Source of the DNA: Methylomarinum vadi
Lineage (GTDB): Bacteria; Pseudomonadota; Gammaproteobacteria; Methylococcales; Methylomonadaceae
NCBI RefSeq assembly: GCF_000733935.1
Contig: NZ_JPON01000001.1
Span: forward strand, 3,794,623 to 3,858,622
DNA length: 64,000 nt
Direction: 5' to 3'
Shown: positions 8,377 through 18,044 of the stretch, piece after piece
Numbering within the stretch: the first letter of the stretch is position 1
Layout of the letters: the number at the start of each line of letters is the position of its first letter
Made by a program: the position numbers and the translations under genes
The notes under the pieces: model-generated
The model's database searches: none
What the model saw: only the letters and a program-made list of their open reading frames with translations
What the model was told of the DNA's origin: nothing

Positions 8377-10161
8377 ATGAAAAAACAGGTTATCGCGCAC
8401 TATGAGCATCGGATGACGATCGATGAGATTCTGGAATGGATGTTGGCCGATAAACTGATCGATGAACAGGAACGTGGCGAACTGCATCGTTTTTCGCTGC
8501 ACTGGGAAAACCGCGACAAGCAGCCGATAGAGATCATTTGCGATTACCAGGAGACGGATAATAAACGTTTGCGCAAGCGTTTTACCGAGGAAAAGCTGTC
8601 GCACTGGGTCGCCGCGCGGGTGGGACTGCCATACTTTTTCATCGACCCGCTGAAAATCGATGTCGTCACCGTCACGGCTATATGTTCCCAGCCCTACGCC
8701 GAACGCTTCGGTTTTTTGCCGGTCGCGGTGGATGAACATAGCGTCACGATTGCGACCAGCGAACCCTTTCTTCGCGAGTGGGAGAAGGATCTTGGGCACA
8801 TGCTCAAGAAGCAAATCAAAAGAGTTTACGCCAACGGCAAGGATATAGCCCGTTACACTCAGGAATTGTACGCCTTCTCCAGGTCGGTCAAGGGCGCATC
8901 CAGCCGGCCCGATGCTTTCGGCAGTCAATTGACCAATCTGGAGCAACTGGTCGAGCTGGGTGAAAAAAGCGATCTGGAGGTCAACAATCAACACATCGTC
9001 AACCTGGTCAATTGGTTGTTCGAATATGCTTTCGACCAGCGCGCCAGCGACATCCACTTGGAGCCGCGACGGGACAAAGGCAATGTGCGTTTTCGTATCG
9101 ATGGCGTGCTGCACCATGTCTACGAATTGCCGCCGGCGGTGATGGACGCCGTCACCAGTCGAATCAAAACGCTGGGGCGGATGAATATCGCCGAGAAACG
9201 GCGGCCCCAGGACGGGCGTTTGAAAACATTGAAAAATAGCAGCGAAGTCGAGTTGAGGCTGTCGACGATGCCCACCGCCTTCGGTGAAAAACTGGTTATG
9301 CGGATTTTCGATCCTGAAATTCTGTTGCGTGACTTTTCCGAGCTGGGTTTCAATAAGAAAGAACAACAAATCTGGCGCGAGATGAGCCAGCAGGCCCATG
9401 GAATCATTCTGGTGACCGGGCCGACCGGTTCGGGCAAAACCACGACCTTGTACTCGACTCTGAAGCAATTGGCGACGCCGGAGGTCAACGTTTGTACGGT
9501 CGAGGATCCGATCGAATTGATCGAGCCGACGTTCAATCAGATGCAGGTGCAACACAATATCGGTTTGAATTTCGCCTCCGGCATTCGCACATTGATGCGG
9601 CAAGATCCGGATATCATCATGGTTGGCGAGATTCGCGACTTGGAAACCGCGGAAATGGCGATACAAGCCTCGCTGACCGGGCACTTGGTCTTATCCACGT
9701 TGCATACCAATAATGCGCCTTCGGCCGTGACCCGTTTGCTGGAACTCGGCGTCAAGCCTTATTTGATCAAACTGACCCTGCTCGGCGTGATGGCGCAAAG
9801 GCTGATTAGAACCTTGTGTCCGAAATGCAAACAAAAAACGGCGGTGGATGAATCGGAGTGGCAGGTATTGGTGCGTCCGTTCAAGGTTAAAAAGCCGGAA
9901 ACGATTTTTAGAGCGGTCGGCTGTAACGATTGCCGAAACACCGGTTATGCCGGGCGGATCGGTATTTACGAAGTCTTCAGAAACAGTCCGGCCATTCAAA
10001 AATTGATTGTGGACAATTGCGATGCGATGACGGTCCACAAACAGGCGTTGTTGGAAGGAATGCGGACCTTGCGTTTAAGCGGGGTCGAAAAAGTGTTGGC
10101 TGGCCTGACTTCGATCGAGGAAGTGCTAAGAGTCGCTCCGGAGTCTATGGAAGGAGAGTAA
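8377..10161 (+). CDS. PilB/GspE-type secretion ATPase
   Basis: 594 residues, a hexameric cytoplasmic ATPase of the type IV pilus / type II secretion family. An N-terminal regulatory region (about 1-170) precedes the catalytic core. Walker A GPTGSGKTTT starts near residue 348, the Asp box/Walker B region RQDPDIIMVGEIRD lies near 408-421, and GHLVLSTLHTNNA follows. Four cysteines in two CxxC pairs (about 481/484 and 516/519) form the zinc-binding site typical of extension ATPases (PilB/GspE), which argues against a retraction ATPase such as PilT. No other pilus or secretion gene is adjacent, so this is an isolated gene here. The ribosome binding site is poor. Confidence 0.9.
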   Translation: MKKQVIAHYEHRMTIDEILEWMLADKLIDEQERGELHRFSLHWENRDKQPIEIICDYQETDNKRLRKRFTEEKLSHWVAARVGLPYFFIDPLKIDVVTVTAICSQPYAERFGFLPVAVDEHSVTIATSEPFLREWEKDLGHMLKKQIKRVYANGKDIARYTQELYAFSRSVKGASSRPDAFGSQLTNLEQLVELGEKSDLEVNNQHIVNLVNWLFEYAFDQRASDIHLEPRRDKGNVRFRIDGVLHHVYELPPAVMDAVTSRIKTLGRMNIAEKRRPQDGRLKTLKNSSEVELRLSTMPTAFGEKLVMRIFDPEILLRDFSELGFNKKEQQIWREMSQQAHGIILVTGPTGSGKTTTLYSTLKQLATPEVNVCTVEDPIELIEPTFNQMQVQHNIGLNFASGIRTLMRQDPDIIMVGEIRDLETAEMAIQASLTGHLVLSTLHTNNAPSAVTRLLELGVKPYLIKLTLLGVMAQRLIRTLCPKCKQKTAVDESEWQVLVRPFKVKKPETIFRAVGCNDCRNTGYAGRIGIYEVFRNSPAIQKLIVDNCDAMTVHKQALLEGMRTLRLSGVEKVLAGLTSIEEVLRVAPESMEGE

Positions 10162-10193
10162 GGACTCGCCGTCTCATTATCGATGCATCAGTG

Positions 10194-11792
10194 TCATGCC
10201 GGTTTTACATCGAAGGCAACGCAAACACGCTCCTCGTCGGATTGGAAGGGTAAGGTGCGGTGGAATAAGGAGGAAGGGAACAGCACTAAATCGCCGACCT
10301 CGACATCGACAATTTCCTCAGGAAAATCATCATGCAGCCGGGGATAATCGTCGCCGTCGGTACTGTAGGCAAAACTACCCTCGTGATTGTGGGTTCGCTT
10401 CGGCAGTTTCAGATAAACGCAACCGCTGATCCAGCCTTCCTCATGGATGTGCGACGTCAAATAGCCTCCTTGTTTCATGCGTAAATACCAGGAACTGGTG
10501 AATTCGATTTGCCGAGGAAAATCGCTAATCAAATAATCGTTGTTTTTCGCATAATGTTGCCGATACTGGGCAATCTTTTGTTTGATCAATTTGGCAAGCT
10601 TTTGAAACGAGGGTTCGGATCGCAATAACAGGTTTCCGGCGGATTGAATGCCGTAATATAAGCGCCCTTGTTTTCTTTCGGCGATGGCCAGGTGTTGGAT
10701 GTCGTGCAGCAGTTCTTGCAGCAGCGGACTATCGGGATCGGCCAATTCGTCTATCCGAGTGTGGCGAACATATTCCATCGGCGACGAGCAAAAACGGTAA
10801 GTAATGGGTTGGTGAAAATTGGTGGCATAATGCGTCGCCAGCGTGCCGAGCATGACCGATGTATGCCGCGAGTTGGCTGTCAAGCTATCGAGGCGTTGTT
10901 TGAAAGGTTCAAATTGTTTGCTCTTGTATAGACATTGCAGCGCGCGTTCCCGGCTGTCGGCAAAATCGGAGGAGTCGAAGTAGGCAACGGCTTCGTCGAG
11001 GCGGTCGGCAAGGTACAAATATTCGCCCATGTTGTAACGGGCGCGGCTATGCTTGGGTTGCAGCGTTATTGCTTTTCGATAACAACGGACGGCTTCGTCC
11101 ATTTGCCCTTGGTCGCGGCGGGTTTCTCCCATGGAGTTCCAGGCATCGGCAAACTCCGGATCGAGTTTGATCGCCTCCTGAAAGGCCTCAATGGCCTCTT
11201 GGTGTTGTCCCAAGCCGTACAGCACGGTTCCGAGATTAAAGTAACCTCGGGCATCGGCATTGAGCGCCAGCGCCCTGCGGTAGTATTCTTCCGCCTGTTT
11301 AAGCAAGCCTTGCTGTTGCAGTACCGTTCCCAGGTTGCCCAATGCCTCGAAAAAAGTGGGATTGAGCTCCACCGCTTTGCGGTAATGCCCTGCGGCTTCC
11401 TCCAATAGTCCCTGTGCTTGCAGCAACGCGGCCAGATTATAGTGGGCGGCGGTGAGGTCCGGTTTGAGGCGGAGGGTTTTGCGGTAACTGAAAATCGCTT
11501 CCTTGATGTTATCCATCTCGGTATACAGCAATGCGAGATTGAAATGACCTTCCGCTATCCGAGGGTCGAGTGCGATTAATTTACGAAAACTAGAAAGCGC
11601 TTCCCGGTATTGCCCCTGGCCCTGCTGGCAGAGTCCGATGATGTTGTATAAAACAGGCGCCTTACGATAACGGGACTGTAATGATCGCGCCATCGTTTCC
11701 GCTTGCTGTAAACGACCGGCCTGAAACAGTTGGTGCAGCGACTGTAACTCGGCGGGAGAGGGTTGCTGTAGTTGTTTGCTTTTCGTTTTCAT
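10194..11792 (-). CDS. TPR protein with C-terminal 2-oxoglutarate/Fe(II) oxygenase-like domain
   Basis: 532 residues. About eight tetratricopeptide repeats fill residues 14-300 (for example the blocks beginning APVLYNIIGLC, AEGHFNLALLYTEM, TAAHYNLAALLQAQ, ADAWNSMGETRRDQ). The last about 200 residues match the putative 2OG-Fe(II) oxygenase family often found behind TPRs. TSHIHEEGWISGCVYL carries candidate metal-binding His residues, and FPSSLFHRTLPFQSDEERVCVAFD supplies the distal His and the Arg that would bind 2-oxoglutarate. The substrate is unknown; such TPR-oxygenases are proposed to hydroxylate proteins. Convergent with the PilB-like gene, with only 32 bp between their stops. Confidence 0.8.
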   Translation of the reverse strand: MKTKSKQLQQPSPAELQSLHQLFQAGRLQQAETMARSLQSRYRKAPVLYNIIGLCQQGQGQYREALSSFRKLIALDPRIAEGHFNLALLYTEMDNIKEAIFSYRKTLRLKPDLTAAHYNLAALLQAQGLLEEAAGHYRKAVELNPTFFEALGNLGTVLQQQGLLKQAEEYYRRALALNADARGYFNLGTVLYGLGQHQEAIEAFQEAIKLDPEFADAWNSMGETRRDQGQMDEAVRCYRKAITLQPKHSRARYNMGEYLYLADRLDEAVAYFDSSDFADSRERALQCLYKSKQFEPFKQRLDSLTANSRHTSVMLGTLATHYATNFHQPITYRFCSSPMEYVRHTRIDELADPDSPLLQELLHDIQHLAIAERKQGRLYYGIQSAGNLLLRSEPSFQKLAKLIKQKIAQYRQHYAKNNDYLISDFPRQIEFTSSWYLRMKQGGYLTSHIHEEGWISGCVYLKLPKRTHNHEGSFAYSTDGDDYPRLHDDFPEEIVDVEVGDLVLFPSSLFHRTLPFQSDEERVCVAFDVKPA

Positions 11793-11994
11793 TAAAATAC
11801 GCTCAATGATGGAAGCGAATGCAGTTCTGATAAAAAGATAAGCCGCGCGGGTTACGGCTGTTCACAATGCTTGATGGGAAAGCCATTGACTTTAAAAGAC
11901 TCGTTTTCCTTGTCGAGATATTTTATCTGCTTTTAACAGCATTTAAATAGACATGAACTGAAAGCGGCGCTGATAGCGGTTGATTTTCAAATAA

Positions 11995-12018
11995 AGCCCC
12001 CTTTATACAAAGGGGGCT
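11995..12018 (-). terminator. Terminator after the small gene at 12063-12332
   Basis: A perfect 10-bp stem, AGCCCCCTTT (11995-12004) with AAAGGGGGCT (12009-12018), closes a four-base loop. Read leftward it is followed by TTTATTTG, so it terminates the minus-strand gene that ends at 12063. Confidence 0.85.
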
Positions 12019-12062
12019 ATCGATTGTTTCTAAAAGTTCTTAAGATTGAACCGAGTTTGTGG

Positions 12063-12332
12063 TCAAGAGTGTTTTAGCATTGTTTCCATCGCGTTTCTCT
12101 TGCGAGAGGAAAGGGCCGATCTGATATCGTCGCGAAGAAAACGTTTCAATCCGCGCCCCAGTTTTTTCGCTAAAAGCGGCAATGCTTGTTCTTTATCCAA
12201 AAATGCCATGGGAACGCGCCCTTTGCGGTATTTCGTTAATGCTTTTCTGACGGCGGAACAGAGATAACATTCCGTTCCTGCAGGTAGGGTTGCGTGCAAA
12301 TCTCTCAAAAGATGTGGCGTTATTTTATTCAT
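12063..12332 (-). CDS. Small basic protein of unknown function
   Basis: 89 residues, starting MNKITPHLLRDLHATLPAGTE and rich in Arg and Lys, with two cysteines spaced CYLC near residue 21. It has no membrane segment or signal peptide and I do not recognise a family. It is likely a real gene because an almost perfect Shine-Dalgarno (AAGGAGGGAGG) lies just upstream of ATG 12332 and a clean terminator follows its stop. The stretch RKGRVPMAFLDKEQALPLLAKKLGRGLKRFLRDD could form amphipathic helices and bind nucleic acid, which is only a guess. It stands alone between prfC and the TPR-oxygenase gene. Confidence 0.6.
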   Translation of the reverse strand: MNKITPHLLRDLHATLPAGTECYLCSAVRKALTKYRKGRVPMAFLDKEQALPLLAKKLGRGLKRFLRDDIRSALSSRKRNAMETMLKHS

Positions 12333-12503
12333 AACAACCTCCCTCCTTACGGAGCTTCAAGCTGAACTTCTATCAATCCGGAACGAAGGCCGGTTTCTTT
12401 CGTCCTGTTATTCGATAAATAACATTATAAAAAGTAGCAGAATTGTAAAACAATTGTCAACTGATTGTTTCTCAAACTACTTCTATTCGACCTTGGTCTC
12501 CGC

Positions 12504-14084
12504 TTAGAGTTCTCTAGTCGCTTTAAAGGTGATATCAGGCCAACGTTCTTCGGTCAGTTGCAGGTTGACTCGGCTGTTGGCCAGGTAAACTAAATAACCA
12601 CCGCCGTCTTCGGCCAGGTTGTCAAAGGCCTTTTTCTTGAATTCCTCCAATTTTGCCGGGTTTTCGGCGCTGACCCAGCGAACCGTGTTGATGCCTATTG
12701 CATCGTAGACGCATTCGACATTGTATTCGGTCTTCAAACGGTGAGCGGTGACATCGAATTGCAGTACACCGACCGCGCCCAGGATCAGGTCGTTGTTTTT
12801 TAACGGTCTGAACAATTGAGTAGCGCCTTCTTCGGTTAATTGAGTCAGGCCTTTTTGCAAAGCCTTGGAACGCAAAGGATCTTTCAATACGACTCGCCGG
12901 AACAGTTCCGGAGCAAAGTAGGGGATGCCGCCGAATTTTAGATATTCACCCTGGGTGAAGGTGTCGCCGACCTGAATCGTGCCGTGGTTATGCAGGCCGA
13001 TGATATCGCCAGGGTAGGCTTCTTCGACGTTTTTACGGCTATCGGCCTGAAAAGTGATGGCGTTGCCCACCTGGATGTTTTTGCCAATGCGGACATGATG
13101 TAGTTTCATGCCCCTATCGAATTTGCCGGAACAAATTCGCATGAAAGCGACACGGTCGCGGTGCGCCGGGTCCATGTTCGCCTGGATCTTGAAAACGAAA
13201 CCGCTGAATTTATCCTCGTTGGGAGAAATTTCTCGTTGTTCGGCCTGTCTCGGCATCGGTCCCGGCGCATATTCGGCAAAGGCGTCCAATAACTCGATGA
13301 TGCCGAAATTATTGATGGCCGAACCGAAGAAAACGGGTGTCAAATTTCCTGACAGGTATTCTTCCAGATTGAATTCGTGGCTGGCCCCTTTGACCAATTC
13401 GATTTCATCGCGCAACTCCTCGGCCTGGTATTTCAAGACTTCATCCAGTTTAGGGTTGTCCAGTCCCTTGATTACCTCCGCCTCAACAATTTTGCCTTCG
13501 TGATGCGGACTGAACAGCAATACTTCATCCTTGTACAGGTGATAAACCCCTTTGAAGCGCTTGCCCATGCCGATGGGCCAGGTCATTGGCGCGCAATTGA
13601 TTTTTAGCACGCTTTCCACTTCATCGAGCAACTCGATCGGTTCGCGGCCTTCGCGGTCGAGTTTGTTGATGAAGGTCAGAATCGGCGTGGTGCGCAAACG
13701 GCAGACTTCCATCAATTTAATGGTTCTGTCCTCGACGCCCTTGGCGACATCGATCACCATCAAAGCCGAATCGACGGCCGTCAGCGTGCGGTAGGTATCT
13801 TCCGAGAAATCTTCGTGGCCCGGCGTGTCGAGCAGGTTGAGGATGCAGTTTTTATGCTCGAACTGCATGACCGACGTGGTGACGGAAATGCCCCGTTCCT
13901 TTTCCATTTCCATCCAGTCCGAGGTCGCATGGCGGGCGGCTTTACGTCCCTTGACCGAGCCGGCCAGCTGAATGGCGCCGCCGAACAACAGCAGCTTCTC
14001 GGTGATCGTGGTTTTACCGGCGTCGGGGTGGGAAATAATCGCGAAAGTTCTGCGTCTGTTGATTTCTGAGGACAATGCTGACAT
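12504..14084 (-). CDS. prfC: Peptide chain release factor 3
   Basis: 526 residues, close to the usual 520-530 of RF3, the translational GTPase that removes RF1/RF2 from the ribosome after termination. G1 SHPDAGKTT is near the N-terminus, the G2 region follows at [14 protein letters not shown]3 is [16 protein letters not shown], and G4 is [10 protein letters not shown]. The C-terminal region ends with [21 protein letters not shown], as in E. coli RF3. I take ATG 14084 ([14 protein letters not shown]) as start; a TTG at 14102 would add six residues without family support. Upstream galE is 57 bp away on the same strand. Confidence 0.97.
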   Translation of the reverse strand: MSALSSEINRRRTFAIISHPDAGKTTITEKLLLFGGAIQLAGSVKGRKAARHATSDWMEMEKERGISVTTSVMQFEHKNCILNLLDTPGHEDFSEDTYRTLTAVDSALMVIDVAKGVEDRTIKLMEVCRLRTTPILTFINKLDREGREPIELLDEVESVLKINCAPMTWPIGMGKRFKGVYHLYKDEVLLFSPHHEGKIVEAEVIKGLDNPKLDEVLKYQAEELRDEIELVKGASHEFNLEEYLSGNLTPVFFGSAINNFGIIELLDAFAEYAPGPMPRQAEQREISPNEDKFSGFVFKIQANMDPAHRDRVAFMRICSGKFDRGMKLHHVRIGKNIQVGNAITFQADSRKNVEEAYPGDIIGLHNHGTIQVGDTFTQGEYLKFGGIPYFAPELFRRVVLKDPLRSKALQKGLTQLTEEGATQLFRPLKNNDLILGAVGVLQFDVTAHRLKTEYNVECVYDAIGINTVRWVSAENPAKLEEFKKKAFDNLAEDGGGYLVYLANSRVNLQLTEERWPDITFKATREL

Positions 14085-14140
14085 GCTTTGACGAAGATTC
14101 AAAAAAACATGCCATTATAACGCAAATTACTTTCTACTTC

Positions 14141-15187
14141 TTACTCGTATCCATGCGGGTTGTTTTTCTGCCAGCGCCAGGTGTCGACCATCATATCCTG
14201 TAATGTTTTCTCCGCTTTCCAGTTCAGAACCTGGGCGGCCAAGGCCGGATTGGCGAAACATTCGGCGATGTCTCCGGCGCGTCGCGGCGCGATTCGGTAA
14301 TTGATCTTTTGTTCGGTGGCCTCGCTAAAGGCATGGATCATGTCGAGAACGCTGTAACCATTGCCGGTGCCCAGATTGAACGCCTCGCAAACGCTGGCCG
14401 ATTCCTCTTTGGTCAATAGATATTCCAGCGCCTTGACATGGCCTTGGGCCAGATCGACCACATGAATGTAATCCCTGACCCCGGTGCCGTCCTTGGTCGG
14501 ATAGTCGTCGCCGAAAACCGACAGGACTTCCAATTTGCCGATCGCGACTTGGGACAGATAGGGCATCAGGTTGTTGGGAATGCCGTTCGGGTCTTCGCCA
14601 ATCAATCCGCTTTGGTGTGCGCCGACCGGGTTGAAATAACGCAATATGCCGATTTTCCAGGGAGCGTTCTCTTGGTTCAAACGGTCCGCCGCCGCAATGT
14701 CGCGCAGGATTTCCTCGATAAATAACTTGGTTCGCCCGTAGGGGTTGGTCGCGCTGAGAGGAAAATCCTCCGTGATCGGCACGCTCCGGGGATCGCCGTA
14801 CACCGTTGCGGAAGAACTGAACACTAAGTGCTTGACCCGGTGTTCGGTCATGACTTCGGTCAAGACCAGGGTCGAATTGATATTGTTATCGTAATAGCTG
14901 ACAGGGATTTGGCAGGATTCTCCGACGGCTTTCAGGCCGGCAAAATGGATGACGGCGTCGATGGCATGAGTCTGGAAAATGCTTTTCAGTACGGATTTAT
15001 CCCTAACGTCGGCGCGATAATAAGGAATGTCTTTACCGCTGATCATTTTCAGCCGATTGATCGCTTCCGGTTTGCTGTTGGAAAAATTATCGACAATAAC
15101 GACATTAAAGCCTGCCGCCAGTAATTCAACACAGGCATGGCTGCCAATATAGCCGGCTCCGCCGGTCACTAGTACGGTTTTATCCAT
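14141..15187 (-). CDS. galE: UDP-glucose 4-epimerase
   Basis: 348 residues, an extended short-chain dehydrogenase that interconverts UDP-glucose and UDP-galactose for surface polysaccharides and galactose metabolism. The Rossmann motif VTGGAGYIGSH is at residues 7-17. The catalytic Ser/Tyr/Lys triad is visible as VFSSSATVYGDP and NPYGRTKLFIEEIL, and the substrate-binding block RYFNPVGAHQSGLIGEDP follows. The Shine-Dalgarno before ATG 15187 is weak. It sits between prfC and an exported protein of unknown function, with no other sugar-nucleotide genes nearby. Confidence 0.96.
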   Translation of the reverse strand: MDKTVLVTGGAGYIGSHACVELLAAGFNVVIVDNFSNSKPEAINRLKMISGKDIPYYRADVRDKSVLKSIFQTHAIDAVIHFAGLKAVGESCQIPVSYYDNNINSTLVLTEVMTEHRVKHLVFSSSATVYGDPRSVPITEDFPLSATNPYGRTKLFIEEILRDIAAADRLNQENAPWKIGILRYFNPVGAHQSGLIGEDPNGIPNNLMPYLSQVAIGKLEVLSVFGDDYPTKDGTGVRDYIHVVDLAQGHVKALEYLLTKEESASVCEAFNLGTGNGYSVLDMIHAFSEATEQKINYRIAPRRAGDIAECFANPALAAQVLNWKAEKTLQDMMVDTWRWQKNNPHGYE

Positions 15188-15278
15188 TGTTCAATGCAGA
15201 AAGTGTTTAATCTGGAAGTTAATGAGGATTTTTGCCGGCATTCGGCGTAGGTGTGCGGTTTGTAATCGGTCCATTCAA

Positions 15279-16133
15279 TCATTCAAAACACTGTTCCTTG
15301 ACTTCGGAATACCAGCCGTCCACCCAGGGTTCCCCCAGCTCCGACCACCAAACCATGCCGTCGGCGTATTTTTTCACGAATTGGCATTGCCGGTTGATCA
15401 GTTCGCTGGGTAATATTTCTCGTTCCACCGAGTCCTGCAACATCCCTCTTTGCCAAAGAATGGGGTAGACCGGCTTGTCGAAACTTTTGGCAATGTAGAG
15501 CTGGATGCTCATGGTGTAGAACAAATGTTCCGAGTCGCCGTATTGCACGAAAAAGGTTGGATAGAGGCTGTCGGAAGCCTTGAAAACCGGTGTCAGTCTG
15601 GCCAGGATTTTTTGGTAATCGCGCATGCGAATATTGGGTTTTTGCAGTGCGAACCAGGGAGAGTAGGGCATGCCGAAGAATCCCAAATTCGCGCCAGGCA
15701 ATACTTCCCGTGCCCATTCCAAAACTTGTAGATACCAGTAAATATGGAGTTCGGCCAGTTCGTCCTCTTCGCTGTCGGTAGTGATTTTCCAGCTGTCGAT
15801 CTGGAAAATGATGCGTTTCTTACCCTGGTGTTTCAGCAGCAATTCCTTGATTCTGAATTCGTCCGGCGGTTGGTTGACATTGTCCCCTTCGCCAAGCAGT
15901 TGGTCTTCGTACAGAATAGTGACGGGGTAACCCAGCCAGGGATAAATTTTGCCTTTATATTGACTGCCGTCGAGAACGGTAAAGATCTCGCTAGGGCCCG
16001 CGGCGGAAGGATGTAAGGCGATGTCTTTGTTTATTTTGTCGACAAGATCGTATTTTCCAGGGCCTTTTATGGCAAGCCAAAAGGGTATGCCCATTAAAAT
16101 AATCCCTAAAAGGAAAATACCTTTTTTAATCAT
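15279..16133 (-). CDS. Exported protein of unknown function, possible TIM-barrel glycosidase-like
   Basis: 284 residues with an N-terminal hydrophobic segment (MIKKGIFLLGIILMGIPFWLAI) that could be an uncleaved anchor or a signal peptide. I do not recognise the family securely. Alternating hydrophobic strands such as IIFQIDSW, LGFFGMPYSPW, DSLYPTFFVQYG and PVYPILWQR, with acidic and aromatic residues at their ends, suggest a beta/alpha barrel of glycoside-hydrolase type (hyaluronidase-like barrels look similar). This is inference from pattern only. ATG 16133 is used; a TTG at 16139 is equally close to a weak ribosome binding site. About 210 bp of AT-rich DNA upstream probably holds its promoter. 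Confidence 0.55.
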   Translation of the reverse strand: MIKKGIFLLGIILMGIPFWLAIKGPGKYDLVDKINKDIALHPSAAGPSEIFTVLDGSQYKGKIYPWLGYPVTILYEDQLLGEGDNVNQPPDEFRIKELLLKHQGKKRIIFQIDSWKITTDSEEDELAELHIYWYLQVLEWAREVLPGANLGFFGMPYSPWFALQKPNIRMRDYQKILARLTPVFKASDSLYPTFFVQYGDSEHLFYTMSIQLYIAKSFDKPVYPILWQRGMLQDSVEREILPSELINRQCQFVKKYADGMVWWSELGEPWVDGWYSEVKEQCFE

Positions 16134-16345
16134 GCCCAAACCGTAGGTGGAAAATCATTAGATATGAAAACTACATAAATTCAATGATTTTGTTTGAAGA
16201 ATTAAATTGAAAGATAGATTACTCTAAAAAATATGCAATTTTTATTCTCAAAAATCTATATCATTAATTATTAAAGAAGTTTGATTTTCCGAGCCTAGTG
16301 TCATAAAGGAAATTGTAAAAGAATCTGACAATTATGCCGATGAAT

Positions 16346-17980
16346 TTAGAAGTGGTAACTGAGTTCGACTCGAACGTGGTCGTCCTGCCTCAAAAAATAA
16401 AGGCTGTCATAGGCAGGCGAGCCGGCATAAATGCGCATTTCCGCCTCGATTTTCCAGCTATCGCCGATGCGGCGACTGGCCTCGATATTGTAGAATTTAC
16501 TGTTACTGGTCCGGTCGAACAATACCCCGGCCAGAATTTCGGTGCTTTGCACGTCGTTAAAGCCGAAGCGCAGCGCCGTTAAGAAATCGTCCTGAAAGGG
16601 GGCGTAGAAATTTCTCGAACCGCGGGTATCGTACATATATTCGAGCACAAATCCCAGGTCCAGGCCGGTTTCGTAGAGATCGAACAAGGTATATTCCAGG
16701 CCGCCGACGGCGGCAAAATAAGTCTTACCCATGCCGGAGCGCACCATGGCTTCCAATTTCCATAACCAGCTTTCATGGGTCATTTGCAGGTCCAGGCTGG
16801 TTTGGTTGATCGTTTCATAAAAAGGGCGGAGTTTTACCAGACGGCCCTGGCTGTCAAAGGAAGGGATAAAACGCGGTTCGCGATTCATGCCGTAAAAATG
16901 CGAGATGCCGATGTCCCAATTGCCGATATAGTGCGACCAGCGCGCGGCATAGGACATGTGCTTTTCCAGGCCGTGGCGGTCGAAAAGCGCATCGCCGACG
17001 GCAATTTGGGGGATCAAGCGAAAACGCCCTTCGACGCCGGAAAACGTTCGCTCCCTGAAGCCCGGCATGACGAATAAATCGACGGTACCCCAATCGTTGA
17101 TCAAGGCCAGGTTGATCATCGGTTGCCCCAACTTGTCTTCGGTGTCGGGGTTTTCCACCAGATCGGTTTGATTAATGATGTCGATTAAATGTAGGCCTTC
17201 CGCGACCCCCCAAAACACCTTGCGAAAACCGGTGCGAAGCTCCCATTTTTCCTCGACCATAACCCAGGTTAGTTCGCGAATATCGAAGTGGGTGCGGCGA
17301 TTGTCGTATTGCGAATAACGGTAAAACGGCACAAAAGCGAAGCTTTGCCTGCCGTCATCCCATTGTTTGTAGAAATTTCCTTGAAAGACCCCTGATACGT
17401 AATTCTTATGCTGTTCCGGAGCCAGGCCTTTATGCCAAAAAGTCAGGTTTTCCACGCCGACGTAACCATAGATATCCCAATCCTCGAGGATTTCCGGCAT
17501 GGTGTCTTCCTCCGGTGATTCCATGGCGTCTGTTTGTATCATGCCGCTGTCTGCCACGGTGAGCGGTGCGCTGGATCTCGGCGCGGTGGTCAAAACCACC
17601 GTTAATTTCCGCGAGCCGTCGATTCGTTCGGTGCTGCCGCTATACCCGGCAATGGTCGCCGAATCCTTCAGGTCGACCACCAGCCGGGCGGAATCCTTGC
17701 CTCGTTTTGCGGCACGAATAGCGGCGAGATGAATAATGCTGGAAGAGGGTTGAATTGGTTGCGCGACGATTTTGGCCCGACTGAAATCGACCACCAGGCG
17801 TTGCGGAGAGGGCAGGGTGAACAACGTGTATTGACTGTTCTCCGGTAACTTGAAATGAAAAGCCGTTTGGTTTTTCGCGATAGGCTCAAGCCGAAGCAAT
17901 TCGACTTCTTGTACCTCGGCCATTACCGACAATGGCAGTAAGCACAGTAACTTGAACAGCAGCGCGTTGAGATTTCGCAT
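16346..17980 (-). CDS. AMIN-domain protein fused to an outer-membrane beta-barrel
   Basis: 544 residues. A signal peptide (MRNLNALLFKLLCLLPLSVM, then A) is followed by an AMIN-type domain at about 23-132, with the pattern hydrophobic-strand, LPSPQRLVVDFSRA, RLVVDL, KLTVVL. AMIN domains direct proteins to peptidoglycan or the septum. From about 165 to the end the sequence alternates aromatic beta strands (YVGVENLTFWHKG, SFAFVPFYRYSQYD, WELRTGFRKVFWG, HVRVELSYHF) and ends in Phe, the outer-membrane barrel signature. The start at ATG 17980 fits the signal peptide; a longer frame to 18061 would place 27 non-signal residues in front. Role unknown: perhaps a porin tethered to the cell wall. Confidence 0.7.
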   Translation of the reverse strand: MRNLNALLFKLLCLLPLSVMAEVQEVELLRLEPIAKNQTAFHFKLPENSQYTLFTLPSPQRLVVDFSRAKIVAQPIQPSSSIIHLAAIRAAKRGKDSARLVVDLKDSATIAGYSGSTERIDGSRKLTVVLTTAPRSSAPLTVADSGMIQTDAMESPEEDTMPEILEDWDIYGYVGVENLTFWHKGLAPEQHKNYVSGVFQGNFYKQWDDGRQSFAFVPFYRYSQYDNRRTHFDIRELTWVMVEEKWELRTGFRKVFWGVAEGLHLIDIINQTDLVENPDTEDKLGQPMINLALINDWGTVDLFVMPGFRERTFSGVEGRFRLIPQIAVGDALFDRHGLEKHMSYAARWSHYIGNWDIGISHFYGMNREPRFIPSFDSQGRLVKLRPFYETINQTSLDLQMTHESWLWKLEAMVRSGMGKTYFAAVGGLEYTLFDLYETGLDLGFVLEYMYDTRGSRNFYAPFQDDFLTALRFGFNDVQSTEILAGVLFDRTSNSKFYNIEASRRIGDSWKIEAEMRIYAGSPAYDSLYFLRQDDHVRVELSYHF

Positions 17981-18044
17981 GGTTAGGTTGCAGTCATGTT
18001 TATAGCAATATTGAGTGTAAGTTTGACACATGGCGCCAGAGGTG

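Noticed and set aside
8356-9684. A 442-residue minus-strand frame opposite the PilB-like gene
   Set aside because: Antisense shadow of a clear ATPase gene with all catalytic motifs; the composition is that of GC-rich antisense.
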